From Chamaecyparis obtusa (taxonomy: Eukaryota; Streptophyta; Pinopsida; Cupressales; Cupressaceae), in NCBI GenBank assembly GCA_027943335.1, contig BSBK01007848.1, positions 62,001-126,000 on the forward strand: 64,000 nt of DNA, written 5' to 3'. This document shows positions 36,925 through 49,645 of the stretch, piece by piece; position 1 is the stretch's first letter; each line of letters begins with the position of its first letter. The position numbers and the translations under genes were made by a program. The notes beneath the pieces were generated by a model. The model searched no databases. It was not told where the DNA came from and saw only the letters and a list, made by a program, of their open reading frames with translations.

Positions 36925-37023
36925 TGTAATCCAGGTGCTATCTATTGGTGCCAACCCTTCCCACTGCACAAGATATTTATTGTAGTCACCCTGGCGATTC
37001 TGAACAATCTTCTTGTCTAGAAT
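36925..37023 (-). pseudogene. Chromodomain of the second chromovirus
   Basis: Directly after a TAG at 37024-37026 the same frame reads ILDKKIVQNRQGDYNKYL, then VQWEGLAPIDSTWIT. It is the same domain type as in the element at 28525 and again lies behind a probable CAG to TAG change. Confidence 0.82.
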
Positions 37024-38265
37024 CTATGCAACATTTTCCCTTTTCTTGATGGGGATAGTGTGTGTCCAATCTACCTCATCCTCATTTTCAACAGAGGCAT
37101 CATCACCATGGAAAGTAGATAAATCAGAAATATTAAACACAGGAGATATATCAAGACCACTGGGGAGCTCTACCTCATAGGCATTATCATTAATTTTCTT
37201 CAGAATCTTGCAGGGGCCAATTTTCTTATATTTCAATTTATGATAAGTCTTAGTGGGAAACCTCTCCTTTCTTAGATAAACCATCACTAGATCACCTGCA
37301 CTAAAAACCTGATACCTTCTAGTAGCATCTGTGGAAGCTTTGTATCGCTCATTGTTGTCCTATAACTTCTGTCTCACATCTTCCTGCAACTGGTAGAGCT
37401 GCTCTACAAAGGCTTCTCCATCATCACTGACTCTGTCACCCAAGGGAAGTTGCACCAAATCAAGAACACCCTAAGGATTACAACCATAAACAACTTGAAA
37501 TGGTGACTTACGAGTTGACCTGTTCACTGAGCTATTATAAGAAAATTTTGCCTGGGGCAATGCCAAATCCCATTGTTTGGGCTTCTCTCCAACAATACAT
37601 CACAACAAATTACCCAAACTACAATTGACAACTTATGTGTGTCCATCAGTTTGTGGATGATAAGCACTACTGAAGTGTAACTTTGTCCCCATCTTCTTCC
37701 ATAAGGTCCTCCAGAAATGACTCAAGAACTTAGTATCTCGATCAGAGGTGATCATTTTTGGAACCCCATGCAATCTGACTATTTCAAAAAAGAATAACTC
37801 GGCCACCCTAGTGGTATCACTAGTTTTCTTACAAGCAATGAAATGAGACATTTTTGAGAATTTGTCCACAACTACAAAGATAGAGTCATTACCTCGTTGT
37901 GTATGTGGCATTCCCAATACAAAATCCATACTCAAGTCTATCCACGGTCCTAGTGGTACTGGTAATGGCATGTACAATCCAGTGTTCTACGAGTGCCCTT
38001 TGGCTACTTGACAAATTCAACACCTTTCCACAAACCTGGTGATATCTCACTTCATCTTTGGCCAGTAGTACTTACCTACTACCAAAGCTATTGTTTTATC
38101 CTTCCCAAAATGCCCAACCATACCACTGCTATGAAATTCTCTAATAATATTTTCCCACATTGAGCCTACAGGAACACACAACTGCTTCCCCTTGAATAAA
38201 TAACCATCTTGCATAAGATACTCACCTTGAATAGTGTCTGCATGCCCTGGTACTGGATTCTTCAA
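37024..38265 (-). pseudogene. Integrase of the second chromovirus
   Basis: The fragments together give the N-terminal region (SSGMVGHFGKDKT), the core with [20 protein letters not shown] and [15 protein letters not shown] (two catalytic Asp residues), then HPQTDGHT followed by a stop where QTE would carry the catalytic Glu. The C-terminal domain follows ([33 protein letters not shown]). Stops split it into at least four frames. It is a relative of, but clearly different from, the integrase at 29400. Confidence 0.87.
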
Positions 38266-38359
38266 CTAATCAATAACTTCCCAAAAGTCACTATCAGATT
38301 CATACAAGTCTTTGATTGCATCAAAGCCAACCACTTATGTTTCCATGATGGTCAGAAGA

Positions 38360-38826
38360 ACAACTCACCTGCTCAAGGCATCTACAACTTCATTTTGTTT
38401 CCCTGATTTATGCTTCAGAACAAAAGTAAACCCCTATAGGAAAGAGACCAATTTTGCATGTCTAGTGTTCAATTTCTTTTGTGTGTTCAAGTATTTTAGA
38501 GCAATATGGTCTATAAATAACACAAATTCTTTGGCTATGAGATAATGCTTCCAGTGTCTCAAAGCTTGCACAATTGCATGGAATTTTATATCATATGTAG
38601 AATATTTCTTTCGCACATCATTGAATTTTTCACTAAAAAAGGCAATGGACCTACCTTCTTGACTAAGTACAACACCAATGCCCACATGTGAGGCATCACA
38701 GTCCACTTCAAACACTTTATCAAAATCTAGTAGGGCTAGTATTGGAGCTTCGGTGATCTTCTTCTTTAGGTATTGGAAACTCTCTTCAGCCTCTTTGGTC
38801 CATGAAAACTCTCGACCCTTATGCAC
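38360..38826 (-). pseudogene. RNase H domain of the second chromovirus
   Basis: It contains FEVDCDASHVGIGVVLSQEG, FFSEKFNDVRKKYSTYD and FIDHIALKYL. The usual TDHKAL is altered to IDHIAL. A frame change joins it to RT near 38800. Confidence 0.85.
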
Positions 38827-39620
38827 TCTGTCACAGGTGCTACAATACTATTGAAATTACGAATGAACTTTCTATAGAAAGTAGCCAAGCCATGAAAACT
38901 TCTCACCTCGGTGATACTACGTGGACTATGCCATTCAAGAATGGCTCGAACTTTCTGTGGATCCATCTTGACACCATCTGCAGAAATGACAAACCCTACA
39001 AAAACCAAGCTTGTTTGCATGAACCTACACTTCTTCAAATTAGCATAGAGTTTCTCTCTTCTCAATACCCCCAATATGATCCTTAAGTGTTGCAGATGTT
39101 CTTCCCTTCCCTTACTAAAAATTAGTATATCATCAAAATAAACTACTACAAACTTAGCAATGTAGGAACGCAACACGGTGTTCATGAGTCTCATAAAAGT
39201 ACTAGGTGCATTTGATAAACCAAAAGGCATGAACTTCCATTCAAACCCTTCCTAGTTTTGAAAGCAGTTTTCCACTCATCCCCCTCTCGGATGTGGATCT
39301 GGTGGTACCCACTTCGCAGATCAATCTTAGAGAAATATGTTGCTCCAGCAAGAAAATCCATCATGTCATCCAAACGTAGGATAGGAAAATAATACTTGAT
39401 GGTTATCCTATTGATGGCTTGACTATCTGTGCACATCCTCCACGTTCCATCTTTCTTTGGGGTTAATAACGTTGGGACAACACAAGGGCTCATGCTTTCC
39501 TGTACTAAACCTTTTTGTACGAGCTCAGTCACTTGCTTGCCCAGTTCTGCATGCTGTGTCAAACTCATTCTGTATGCCGCTTTATTGGGAAGACTTGCTC
39601 CTAGAATAAGATCAATATGA
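38766..39620 (-). pseudogene. Reverse transcriptase of the second chromovirus
   Basis: It contains [51 protein letters not shown] and [11 protein letters not shown] (YFDD). A frameshift near 39235 separates the palm motifs, and a second lies near 38800. Confidence 0.9.
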
Positions 39621-39631
39621 TGTTGGATATC

Positions 39632-39824
39632 TCATTTTGGGGGAAGTCCATCAGGTAGCTCATTTGGAATAACATCTGAATATTCTTCCAACACCACAGC
39701 TGCTTTTGGTGGTACAGTCAAGTCTTCCTCTTTCCCCTTTTGTACTACCAATGCATAACAACACCCTGTTACTTTCATCTCCTTGACAAGTTCCTTTTCA
39801 GATAGCATACTTTCAGCTTTTCCA
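39632..39824 (-). pseudogene. Truncated protease-RT linker at the inversion junction
   Basis: The frame holds EEYSDVIPNELPDGLPPK, the usual segment before gypsy RT, and upstream LVKEMKVTGCCYALVV. At 39824/39825 the coding sequence stops abruptly and LTR sequence in the opposite orientation begins (TCATAACTTTTGACTC). Confidence 0.8.
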
Positions 39825-40328
39825 TCATAACTTTTGACTCGGATGTGGGTTTTGGCTGAAATTTTACAGGTAGTTGTATGAGGAGTTATTTGGATTGCTA
39901 ATGAGCTCAACTCGATTGGTGGTTATTTTGACATTTTTCTGGGAGCCTGAAATATCATCTTGGCCCCCGAAATTGAATTTTTGTATTTTTTTCCAAGTTT
40001 TTAGAAAGTTGTTTTTGTAATAAATCCGAAATCATATTCTTGATCTCGTAGATTAGTTGGCAATTCATCTTGCCTTAGTTGGGGGCTTTTCTTGGGAAAA
40101 ATCAGGATTCGTAGGATGGGTTTTGAAAATTACCAAAAATGGAAAAATCTGATTTTTTGAAAAAATTTGCCAAATATGGTAATTTTTGAAATAGTAATAA
40201 GTAGTTGTTTTTCTTGCATTGTAGAGGCAAAGTAGAGTTAGAGAAATTTAATGAAGAATCTGACATTTTGAAACTTTTGTGTTGTGTATTTTTCTGAGTT
40301 ATTGTTTTGAAGGGTTTAGACTACATCA
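39825..40328 (+). repeat. Inverted, 5'-truncated LTR at the right end
   Basis: 504 bp matching the reverse complement of 36251-36760, with roughly one difference in 12-15 bases by eye. It lacks about 72 bp of the LTR's outer U3 end and ends in CTACATCA. Confidence 0.9.
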
Positions 40329-41064
40329 TAATGTAACATATAAACAAACACATTCTACATTCAAATAACCAAAGAACAAACAATAAAAAATAATATATAA
40401 TTTCAAATCATTTGTAATCTTAAAAATGTCACTTTATAATATAACAAAACTTAAATTCAAATTCTTTTTAAAAAAATCATATTAAATTTAAATTATTTCA
40501 CTTTACTAACTTTTTAAAAAAAAAACTACTATTGGTTATATCAATAGCCGTAATAAAAACAAAAACCTAAAATACAAAATACATATGTTTTGAAGACTTA
40601 GAAAATTAACGTCATAAAATGACATCAAAAAGCTAGTTTGTCCCTCTTTACTTCGCCGATTTGTAAACTTTCCATTTCCAATTTACAAATAAGTTAGACG
40701 TATTTAACTATATTGTTTGGACGAAAAATATGTTAATGTTATGCATGGAACTTTGGAAGGATTTTTATACAATTTAATTTCATTGCTACTCCGCACGTTA
40801 TAAAAGGCGTGAAAGAGAAGCATGTAGTAGGACGAATGATTTATATAATTCTATGTTTGCCATATTTTATTTGCAACATGTTTTATTAGTTTACTAGTAA
40901 TTATGAAGATTGTATTTTAATTGATGTGAATGGAATATTTTATAGGAAATTAATTTGACGATGGAATTAATGAATAAAGATTTTTTTATTGGGTATATAT
41001 TTATTTAATGCGGAGTTAAATTAATTTTATAGAATGATATTTCTAATATAGGTGTACATTTATT

Positions 41065-41756
41065 AGTATTTGTCGATAGGTTAATTAGTGATTAAATAAA
41101 ACTGTTTAGATCAATTAGAATTTTTTAGATTTTGTATTGTGTAATAAATAAAGTTAGATGCAATATTTTTAACTTTATAATTTATAAAAACTATTTTTCT
41201 ATCATTTGATTGGTTAAATTAGTTTGGGTCTTATACACGAAATTTTCGGATTTGTAGCCACAATGTATTATTTTTGCTCCTTATTTCTATAAAAAATATC
41301 ATTATGACTAATTTCCTAAATTTTTAAAAAATATTTTTATGTTTGTACGCGGATTTGCTATTTTTCCAATGCAAATGTTTACTTTGTTTTTAAACAAAAT
41401 GATATCTTAAATGCATTTAGAGGTAGCTTGATGTGAATAAATTAGCTGAATGTGATTTAATATTATAAGTAGAGGAGTTAAGTTTGATTAATTTTATCGA
41501 AGTAATTTAGTTGAGATTGTAAATAAATATTTGTTAAAATGTAAAATAAACATTTTTTATCTCACACAACAACTTTGACTTTAAAAAATTAATGTTAAAT
41601 GAAAATATTGAAAAATGTAATTTTAAACATATTTCTAACTTTACCATAATTTTATTTCTAATTAACTATAAACTTAATTATAATATTATATTAGATAAAT
41701 TTAAAAAATGTAATTTTATATGCATAGGCAAGTACTAGCTACTACTTGGCACTTGT
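41065..41756. mobile_element. Unclassified 0.69-kb insertion specific to unit B
   Basis: Units A, C and E read GTACATTTATTTAATATG here. Unit B is interrupted after TTTATT and resumes at TTTAATATG. The inserted AT-rich sequence has no ORF and no obvious terminal repeats. It could be a non-autonomous DNA element or filler DNA. Confidence 0.6.
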
Positions 41757-43463
41757 TTAATATGTAGTAGTTGATTTAGTTTAACTAAAAGAAATTTGTA
41801 GTATAGGTGAATATTTAACTTGTCATCAATTTATTTTCTTTTATTTTCAAAATTATGTTATCTATTTAATTGAATAAGACTATTAAAATAGGCTTATTAT
41901 ACCTACTCAACATGTTATAGTCAACTAAGATTAGTCAAATGAAATTTCTACCATAAATTTTATATTAATTCATTTATAGAAAAAGATATTGATTTTTTTC
42001 TTAGTGATAAAAATGAGGAAGCTGCAATCAAAACACCTTATCCCCTTTTTCCAATAGATAGTAACTTAGCATTCAAAGAACCTTTCTTTGAATTTTGTAG
42101 ATATATGCATTTATGTCTTCATATAGCATACTATACTATTAGAAATAATGTATATCTAAATTAAAATCCTATTAATCAAATAAAAATATTAGAAAAATAA
42201 AATCACTCAAAAGTAAAACCTCATCCAATTATACATTCAAAACATTTGAATCTTCATAAATAACAATTTTTTTAAAATATATAAATTGAGATACAATAAG
42301 TAATTGAAAGCGGGTTATTTTCATTCTAGGAAAAAAATTAAAATCCTAGGAGCATAGTTGCCTGTACACATTTAACTCCAAGACAAAAGGTGTCATTTAT
42401 ATTTGAGGACAAAAGTTGAACATTATATCATTGGCTTCACACTCAAACATCGCATGCTATATAGACTAATGAAGCTAGAAAACAAAAACCAGAACTAATC
42501 TCTAAATATATTTATCCAAATCAAAACTTGAAACTAAACTAGCAAAAGAAGATAGAAACACCATGTTCATATAATGCACTATAATCAAATAAGGTATACA
42601 TAAATGATATGAATGTAAATACATAAAAATAAAATTTAGATACTTGAAATGTAATCAACAATGCATGAAACACAATATTTTTTGTTTCTTTATTATTATT
42701 TTGACACATCCAATGCAAGATTGAACTAGTTATCTAAATAGATGAAATATAGAAAAGATATTATGTAAATACAAGATAATGGAATGTAAAAAAATCCGAT
42801 CTAGATATCCAAATCAAAATTAAGATATATGGAGTCGATTTCACTAAAATGTAATGAAGAAAATAGAGCTCACTAGGATGCATGAACAAACTAGGAGGAT
42901 TAGGCCTATCTTGTCTTACATTGGAAGGAAGATGATCCTCTAGGCTCAAGGAGGCTCAAGTGTTAAGAATATGTAGTAATCCTTCTCTACTATGGAATAT
43001 GACTATGTAATTGTAATTTAGAAATATAAGATCTAGGGCTAAATTGAGAGAAAATATGGTTTTGTGCATGCATAGGATGATTGAAAAGTAACAAACTAAT
43101 TTCAGAACTCAAATTAGGAAGCAAAAATAGTAACTAACATATAAACCAAAGTTTAGCCTAAAACATGAGGTCAAGGGTGACTCACAGGTCAGAAGTGATT
43201 TGGAGGGTCATGAGTGACTTAATGGACTAGGGCAAGTTAACCCACCCTTGACCTAGCACTTTTTCGATAAAATAACAGGTAAATTGTAGCTCTTGGTCTA
43301 ATCCTTTCATATCTCCTTCCATACGTGTCACATATTTTTTTGCATACACAAAAAAGGGAAAAAGGTTGTAGAAAGGGGTTTTCGTAGGCCAAACCCTAGT
43401 TTTTTAATCAACCATGAAATTAAAATGAAATGTACTTGAAAGGAAAGCATGTCGATATGTAGC

Positions 43464-46337
43464 AAAGGCTAGATTTGAGAAACAAGATGTCTTATTCCTT
43501 GATGATGCAATGTTTTTGGAATGTGATAAAAAAATGTTGACGCAATAGCATGACTCCACAAAAAAACTAAAAGGAAATCATAAAGGGCATGCTTGTGTGA
43601 AGGTTGTTGAAGCTTTCCATGATGAAATATATGGTGGGTTGTGTGTACTCTAAATAGTGCACTTCTATGAATCATTACATTCAAGAACACTCAAGAATGA
43701 GATCTCAAAAATCGATCCATAGCTCTCTAAGCATGGAGTCACAAGGATAGTTTGAATATTGCTCTCATCTAGAGCTATTAGGCCTATAACCTTGCTAGTA
43801 AACCACATTATGAGAGATTCAAATGAAAACAAGGGCAAGAATGCCAATATCCCCAAGAATCAAATGAAATGCAATGCAAGTAAGCTAAGAATGAGGATGC
43901 AAATATGCAAGCTATGCTATGAAAATGAAAGTACAATCTAAACTATGAAATGGAAATAGCAAGTGTTACAATCCTTCCTATTAAACTAGATGAGTTATTC
44001 TAAAGCATGAAAGGAAATCTAAACTACGAAAGCATGAAATATGAAGCTACTATGCAAGAATGAAAACTAAACTATGAAGCAATGAAGAAAGCCAAGATGT
44101 GATGCAACAATGATCTCCAAAAAGCTTCAAAGTCTTCAAGAATTTCTGCAGCATAAAGTTAGCATAAAAGTGAATGACCTAAAATGAAGAAGAGATCTCT
44201 TCTTTTATAGGAAATGAGGAGAAATGGACCATGGAGATTAAGAGGCAAAAGATTTAATCAATGATGGAGCTTCAAAGAGGAGCAATCCATGTGCACAAAT
44301 ATCCTCCAATGAGAAAATAAGAGTTGACTTTTGTGTCCATATGAGACAAAAAATATTTTTTTCCTTTTTATAAAATAAGAATAATGCTTTATTTGTGCAA
44401 CTTAGGATAAGAGGAAAAGTGGGGGCTTTTTATTTATTAAAAGGGGAGGAAATATTCCTTTTAATCAAATAAAGACTTAGGATAAAATGGTTAGCTCAAG
44501 GAATAATCGAATAAATGATAGAATTAGGATTTGATCAAGGAAATTGATATTGAACTGAAAATGCTAATTTAGGAGATTGATAAATTGCTGAATGGGGGCC
44601 CAAAGTCTAGACGACCATTTTAGGGTGCATACAGGTTGTAATGCCTTGAATGCTTCTTTAACTCTTTGAATGTTTGAAATCATGAATGTTTGGGTTTGAA
44701 TGAATGTCTATGTATGCCAAAATCAAGGAGTTAGCCTTTCTTATATACCTCTCCTAGTCATTTCAAAGTGAAAAACTCGAAGGAGCCCAACATAGATTTG
44801 AGAATCCCTCTAAAACTAAATAACTATTGCTCGATTCAAATTTGGGGCCAAATCTCGGGTTCAAGCACAACTTTTAGGTTAGGGGTGACCCAAGTCATGC
44901 TAGTTCAACTTAGTTGCCCTTGATTGCCCAATACGAGCTCAAATTTGGATTGAGGCTCTAATTTGGTATGGGGGTTTGAAAATATGTGTGAAATTGAGGT
45001 GTGATAAGGGGAAACGTGTATAAGAGGCCACATATGCTAAAATGGGATGTATGTAAGCAAGAAATTGTATAAGGATACAATTTGCAATGCTACATTTTGA
45101 ACCTTAGTTTTTGGCACTATATGCAAGAAGCCCTACTACCATTTCACCAAATGGTCACCCCTAACAATTACACATTTTTTAGTTTAACCCATTAATTTCA
45201 TTATTTTTGGTGAACAATGAATTCATTTTTCATAAAATATTAAATACTTGCACATTTTTTAGATTTGAAAAAAACTTCATTATCTCTTAATTTATCTTTA
45301 TCATTTTCATTATAGTAATAAATGCAATAAAGAATCAATATATCTTTTTATACTACACTCTAACATACAAACAAACACATTCTACATTCAAATAACAAAA
45401 AACAACCAATAAAAAATAATATATAATTTCAAATCATTTATATTCTTAAAAATATCACTTAATAATATTACAAAACTTAAATTCAAATTCTTAAAATTAA
45501 AAAAAGCATATTAAACTTAAATTATTTCAGTTTACCATTTTTTTAAAAAAAAATACGTTATATCAATAACCGTAATAAAAACAAAAACCTAAAATACAAA
45601 ATACATATGTTTTCAAGACTTAGAAAATTAATGTCCTAAATTGACATCAAAAAGCTAGTTTGCCCCTCTTTAATTCCAATTTGTAAACTTTCCATTTCCA
45701 ATTTTACAAATAAATTATAGACGCACTTAACTATATTTTTGACGAAAAATATGTTAATGTTATGCATGGAACTTTTGAAGAATTCTTAAACAATATAATT
45801 TAATTGCTACTCCGCACGTTATAAAAGGCGTGAAAGAGAAGCATGTAGTAGGACGAATGATTTATATAATTCTATGTTTGCCATATTTTATTTGCAACAT
45901 GATTTATTAGTTCATTAGTAATTATGAAGATTGTATTTTAATTGATGTGAATGGAATTTTTATAGGAAATTAATTTGACGATGGAATTAATGAATAAAGT
46001 TTTTTTTATTAGGTATATATTTATTCAATATAGAGTTAAATTAATTTGATAGAACTATTTTTGTAATATAGGTGTACATTTATTTAATATGTAGTAGTTG
46101 ATTTAGTTTAACTAGAAATTTGTAGTATAGGTGAATATTTAACATGTCATTAATTTTGTTGCTTTTATTTTCAAAATTATGTTATCAATTTATTTGAATA
46201 AGACTAATAAAATAGGCTTATACCTACTTGACATGTTATGGTCAACTAAGATCAGTCAAATGAAATTTCTACCATAAATTTTATATTAATTGATTTATAG
46301 AAAAAGATATTGATATTTCTATCAAGGGTCCCCTTTA
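43464..46337. repeat. 3.3-kb tandem array, unit C (solo-LTR insertion, 3' truncated)
   Basis: It begins AAAGGCTAGATTTGAG. It is interrupted by the solo LTR at 43642-44633 and then follows unit A to AGAAAAAGATATTGAT (46315). There it breaks off through about 20 unrelated bases (TTCTATCAAGGGTCCCC) into an internal point of the next unit. Confidence 0.85.
43642..44633. mobile_element. Solo LTR, 992 bp, TSD GGTTG
   Basis: It is bounded by TG...CA (TGTGTACTC...GGGTGCATACA) and a perfect 5-bp duplication GGTTG (43637-43641 and 44634-44638). The empty site is visible in unit B (GGTGGGTTGTAATGCC near 35540). A TATA-like TTTTATAGG lies near 44213. No internal element sequence is present, as expected after recombination between two LTRs. 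Confidence 0.88.
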
Positions 46338-47110
46338 GTATGGGGATTTGAAAATACATGTGAAGTCGATGTGATATAAGTGGAAACGTGTACAAGAGGC
46401 CACATATGCTAAATGCTAAAATGGGACCTATGTAAGCAAGAAATTGTATAGGGATACAATTTGCAATGCTACATTTTGAACCTTGGTTTTTGGCACTATA
46501 TGCAAGAAGTCCTACCATTTTACCAAACGGTCGCCCCTAGCAATTACATATTTTTTAGTTTAACTTAATAAATTCATTATTTTTGGTGAACAATGAATTC
46601 ATTTTCCATAAAATATTAAATACTTGTACATTTTTAAGATTTTAAAAGAAGTTCATTATTTCTTAGTTTATCTTTATCATTTTCAAATCAATAATAAATG
46701 AAATAAAGAATCAATGTATCTTTTTATACTACACCCTAACATATAAACAAACACATTCTACATTCAAATAACCAAAGAACAACCAATAAAAAATAATATA
46801 TAATTTCAAATCATTTATAATCTTAAAAATGTCACCTTATAATATAACAAACTTAAATTCAAATTCTTAAAAAAAAATCATACTAAATATAAATTATTTC
46901 ACTTTACCAACTTTAAAAAAAAAAATACTATTCGTTATATCAATAATCATAATAAAAACAAAAACCTAAAATACAAAATACATATGTTTTGAAGATTTAG
47001 AAAATTAACGACCTAAATTGACATCAAAAAGCTAGTTTGTCTCTCTTTACTTTGCCAATTTGTAAACTTTCCATTTCCAATTTACAAATAAGTTAGATGG
47101 ACTTAACTAT
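46338..47110. repeat. 3.3-kb tandem array, partial unit D
   Basis: It starts inside the unit at GTATGGGGATTTGAAAAT (equivalent to 26605 in unit A) and stops at AGTTAGATGGACTTAACTAT, jumping back to GGATACAATTTG. About 0.77 kb of the unit is retained. Confidence 0.85.
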
Positions 47111-47789
47111 GGATACAATTTGTAATGCTACATTTTGCAATAGGAATACAGTTTGCAATGCTACATTTTGAACCTTGGTTTTTGGCACTATATGCAAGAA
47201 CCCCTACCATTTCACCAAACGATCGCCCCTAACAATTACATATTTTTTAGTTTAACTTAATAATTTCATTATTTTTGGTGAATGATGAATTCATTTTCCA
47301 TAAAATATTAAATACTTGCACAGTTAAGATTTGAAAAGAATTTTATTATTTCTTAATTTGTCTTTATCATTTTTATATCAATAATAAATGCAATAAAGAA
47401 TCAATGTATCTTTTTATACTACACCCTAACATGCAAACAAACACATTCTACATTCAAATAACCAAATAACAACCAATACAAAACAATATATATAATTTCA
47501 AATCTTTTATATTCTTAAAAATATCCTTAATAATATAACAAAACTTAAATTCAAATTCTTAAAATAAAAAATTATATTAAATTTAAATTAATTCACTTTA
47601 CCAATTTTTTTAAAAAATAATACCATTCGTTATATCAATAACTGTAATAAAAACAAAAACCTAAAATACAAAATACATATGTTTTGAAAACTTAGAAAAT
47701 TAACGCCCTAAATTGACATCAAAAAGCTAGTTTGTCCCTCTTTACTTCGCCAATTTGTAAACTTTCCATTTTCAGTTTACAAATAAGTT

Positions 47790-48320
47790 TTTGATTAAGG
47801 AAAATAGGTTTTAATGGGGCCCTGAAACCCTTACAAAATTAAAAGTTGAACATAGATAAAGCATTAAAAGTATACAACAACAAGATAGCCACAACAAAAA
47901 AACAACAGTCCACCAGCAAACAACAGAAAAAAACCAGAAAACAGAGCCAGGGACAGAAACAAAAAAACCAGGACAAGCCCAAAGCCAGGGGAAAGGCTCA
48001 GGCAAATTCTCTAAGAATCTCTGCCACACGAATCTCAAGCTCAGACGCCTTATCAACCGCCTCCTTGAGGTCAGACAAATCTTTATCAGGGTTCCTGGGT
48101 GTCCTTCTTCATAGTGCTAGATCTGGTTCTCTTCCTCGGGCCTTCCTCCGGAGACTTATCTTTGCCACTATTGGGAGACTCCTCCTTGCTACCCCTGTGT
48201 TCCTCAATTTTGCTAATCAGCACCTTTATGTTGTCGTTTGAAGCTTTAAGAATGTTGTAGCTTTGTTCAACAATTTTCTGCAAGGTTCCCTCCATGCTCT
48301 GAACTCTATTCTTTACTTCA
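47790..48320 (-). mobile_element. LINE-type insertion with 17-bp TSD and a coiled-coil ORF
   Basis: The 17-bp duplication CAGTTTACAAATAAGTT flanks it at 47773-47789 and 48321-48337. A long variable TSD is typical of target-primed reverse transcription. On the minus strand, the 5'-truncated insert opens in a frame EVKNRVQSMEGTLQKIV continuing through ILKASNDNIKVLISKIEEH (heptad-like coiled coil), then a charged EESP../PRKRTRSS tail to a stop at 48086. A 3' region ending CCTTAATCAAA follows, without a long poly-A. It may be the 3' part of a LINE or a LINE-mobilised transcript. The protein family is not recognised. Confidence 0.65.
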
Positions 48321-49420
48321 CAGTTTACAAATAAGTTAGACACACTTAACTATATATTTTTTTTACGAAAAATATGTTAATGTTATACAATATAAATTTC
48401 ATTGCTACTCCACACGTTATAAAGGCGTCAAATGCAGTAGGACGAATGATTTATATAATTCTAAGTTTTCCATATTTTATTTGCAACATGTTTTATTAGT
48501 TTATTAGTAATTATGAAGATTGTATTTTAATTGACGTGAATGGAATATTTTATAGGAAATTAATTTGACGATGGAATTAATGAATAAAGATTTTTTTATT
48601 CGGTATTATATATTTATTTAATATGGAGTTCAATTAATTTTATAAAATGATATTTCTAATATAGGTGTACATTTATTTAATATGTAGTAGTTGATTTAGT
48701 TTAACTAAATGAAATTTGTAGTATAGGTGAATATTTAACTTGTCATCAATTTAGTCAATTTAGTTGCTTTTATTTACAAAAATATGTTATCTATTTAGTT
48801 GAATAAGACTATTAAAATAGGCTTATACCTACTCAACATGTTACAGTCAACTAAGATTAGTCAAATGAAATTTCTATCATAAATTTTATATTAATTCATT
48901 TATAGAAAAAGATATTGATTTTTTTCTCAGTGATAAAAATGAGGAAGCTGCAATCAAAACACCTTATCCCCTTTTTCCAATAGATAGTAACTTAGCATTC
49001 AAAGAACCTTTCTTTGAATTTTGTAGATATATGCATTTATGTCTTCATATAGCACACTATACTATTAAAAAGAATTTATATCTAAATTAAAATCCTATTA
49101 ATCAAATAAAAATATTAGAAAAATAAAATCAAGCAAAAATAAAACCTCATCCAATTATACTTTCAAAACATTTAAATCTTCATAAATAACATTTTTAAAA
49201 TATATATATAAATTGAGATACAATAAGTAATTGAAAGCATGTTATTTTCATTCTAGAAAAAAAATTAAAATCCTAGGAACATAGTTGCGTGTACACATTT
49301 AACTCCAAGACAGAAGGTGTCATTTATATTTGAGGATAAAAGTTGTACATTATATCATTGGCTTCACAATTAAACATCGCATGCTATATAGACTAATGAA
49401 GCTAGAAAACATAAACCAGA

Positions 49421-49645
<225 letters not shown>

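Larger units (their letters stand above)
36251..40328 (-). mobile_element. Chromovirus with LTRs in inverted orientation, TSD TAATG
   Basis: It is flanked by a perfect 5-bp duplication TAATG (36246-36250 and 40329-40333). Instead of direct LTRs, the right terminus (39825-40328) is the reverse complement of the left terminus (36251-36760), so both ends finish with the same LTR end (TGATGTAG...CTACATCA). Between them, minus-strand pol is ordered protease fragment, RT, RNase H, integrase, chromodomain. Gag, the primer site and a normal 5' LTR are absent. Confidence 0.92.
35375..43463. repeat. 3.3-kb tandem array, unit B (split by an inverted-LTR gypsy element)
   Basis: Host parts are 35375-36250 and 40334-43463. 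After removal of the retrotransposon and of a unit-B-specific insertion at 41065-41756, the length is about 3.31 kb, matching unit A. The segment TATCTTTTTATACTACACCCTA present in other units is missing just right of the insertion (about 40336), a small deletion. Confidence 0.88.
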
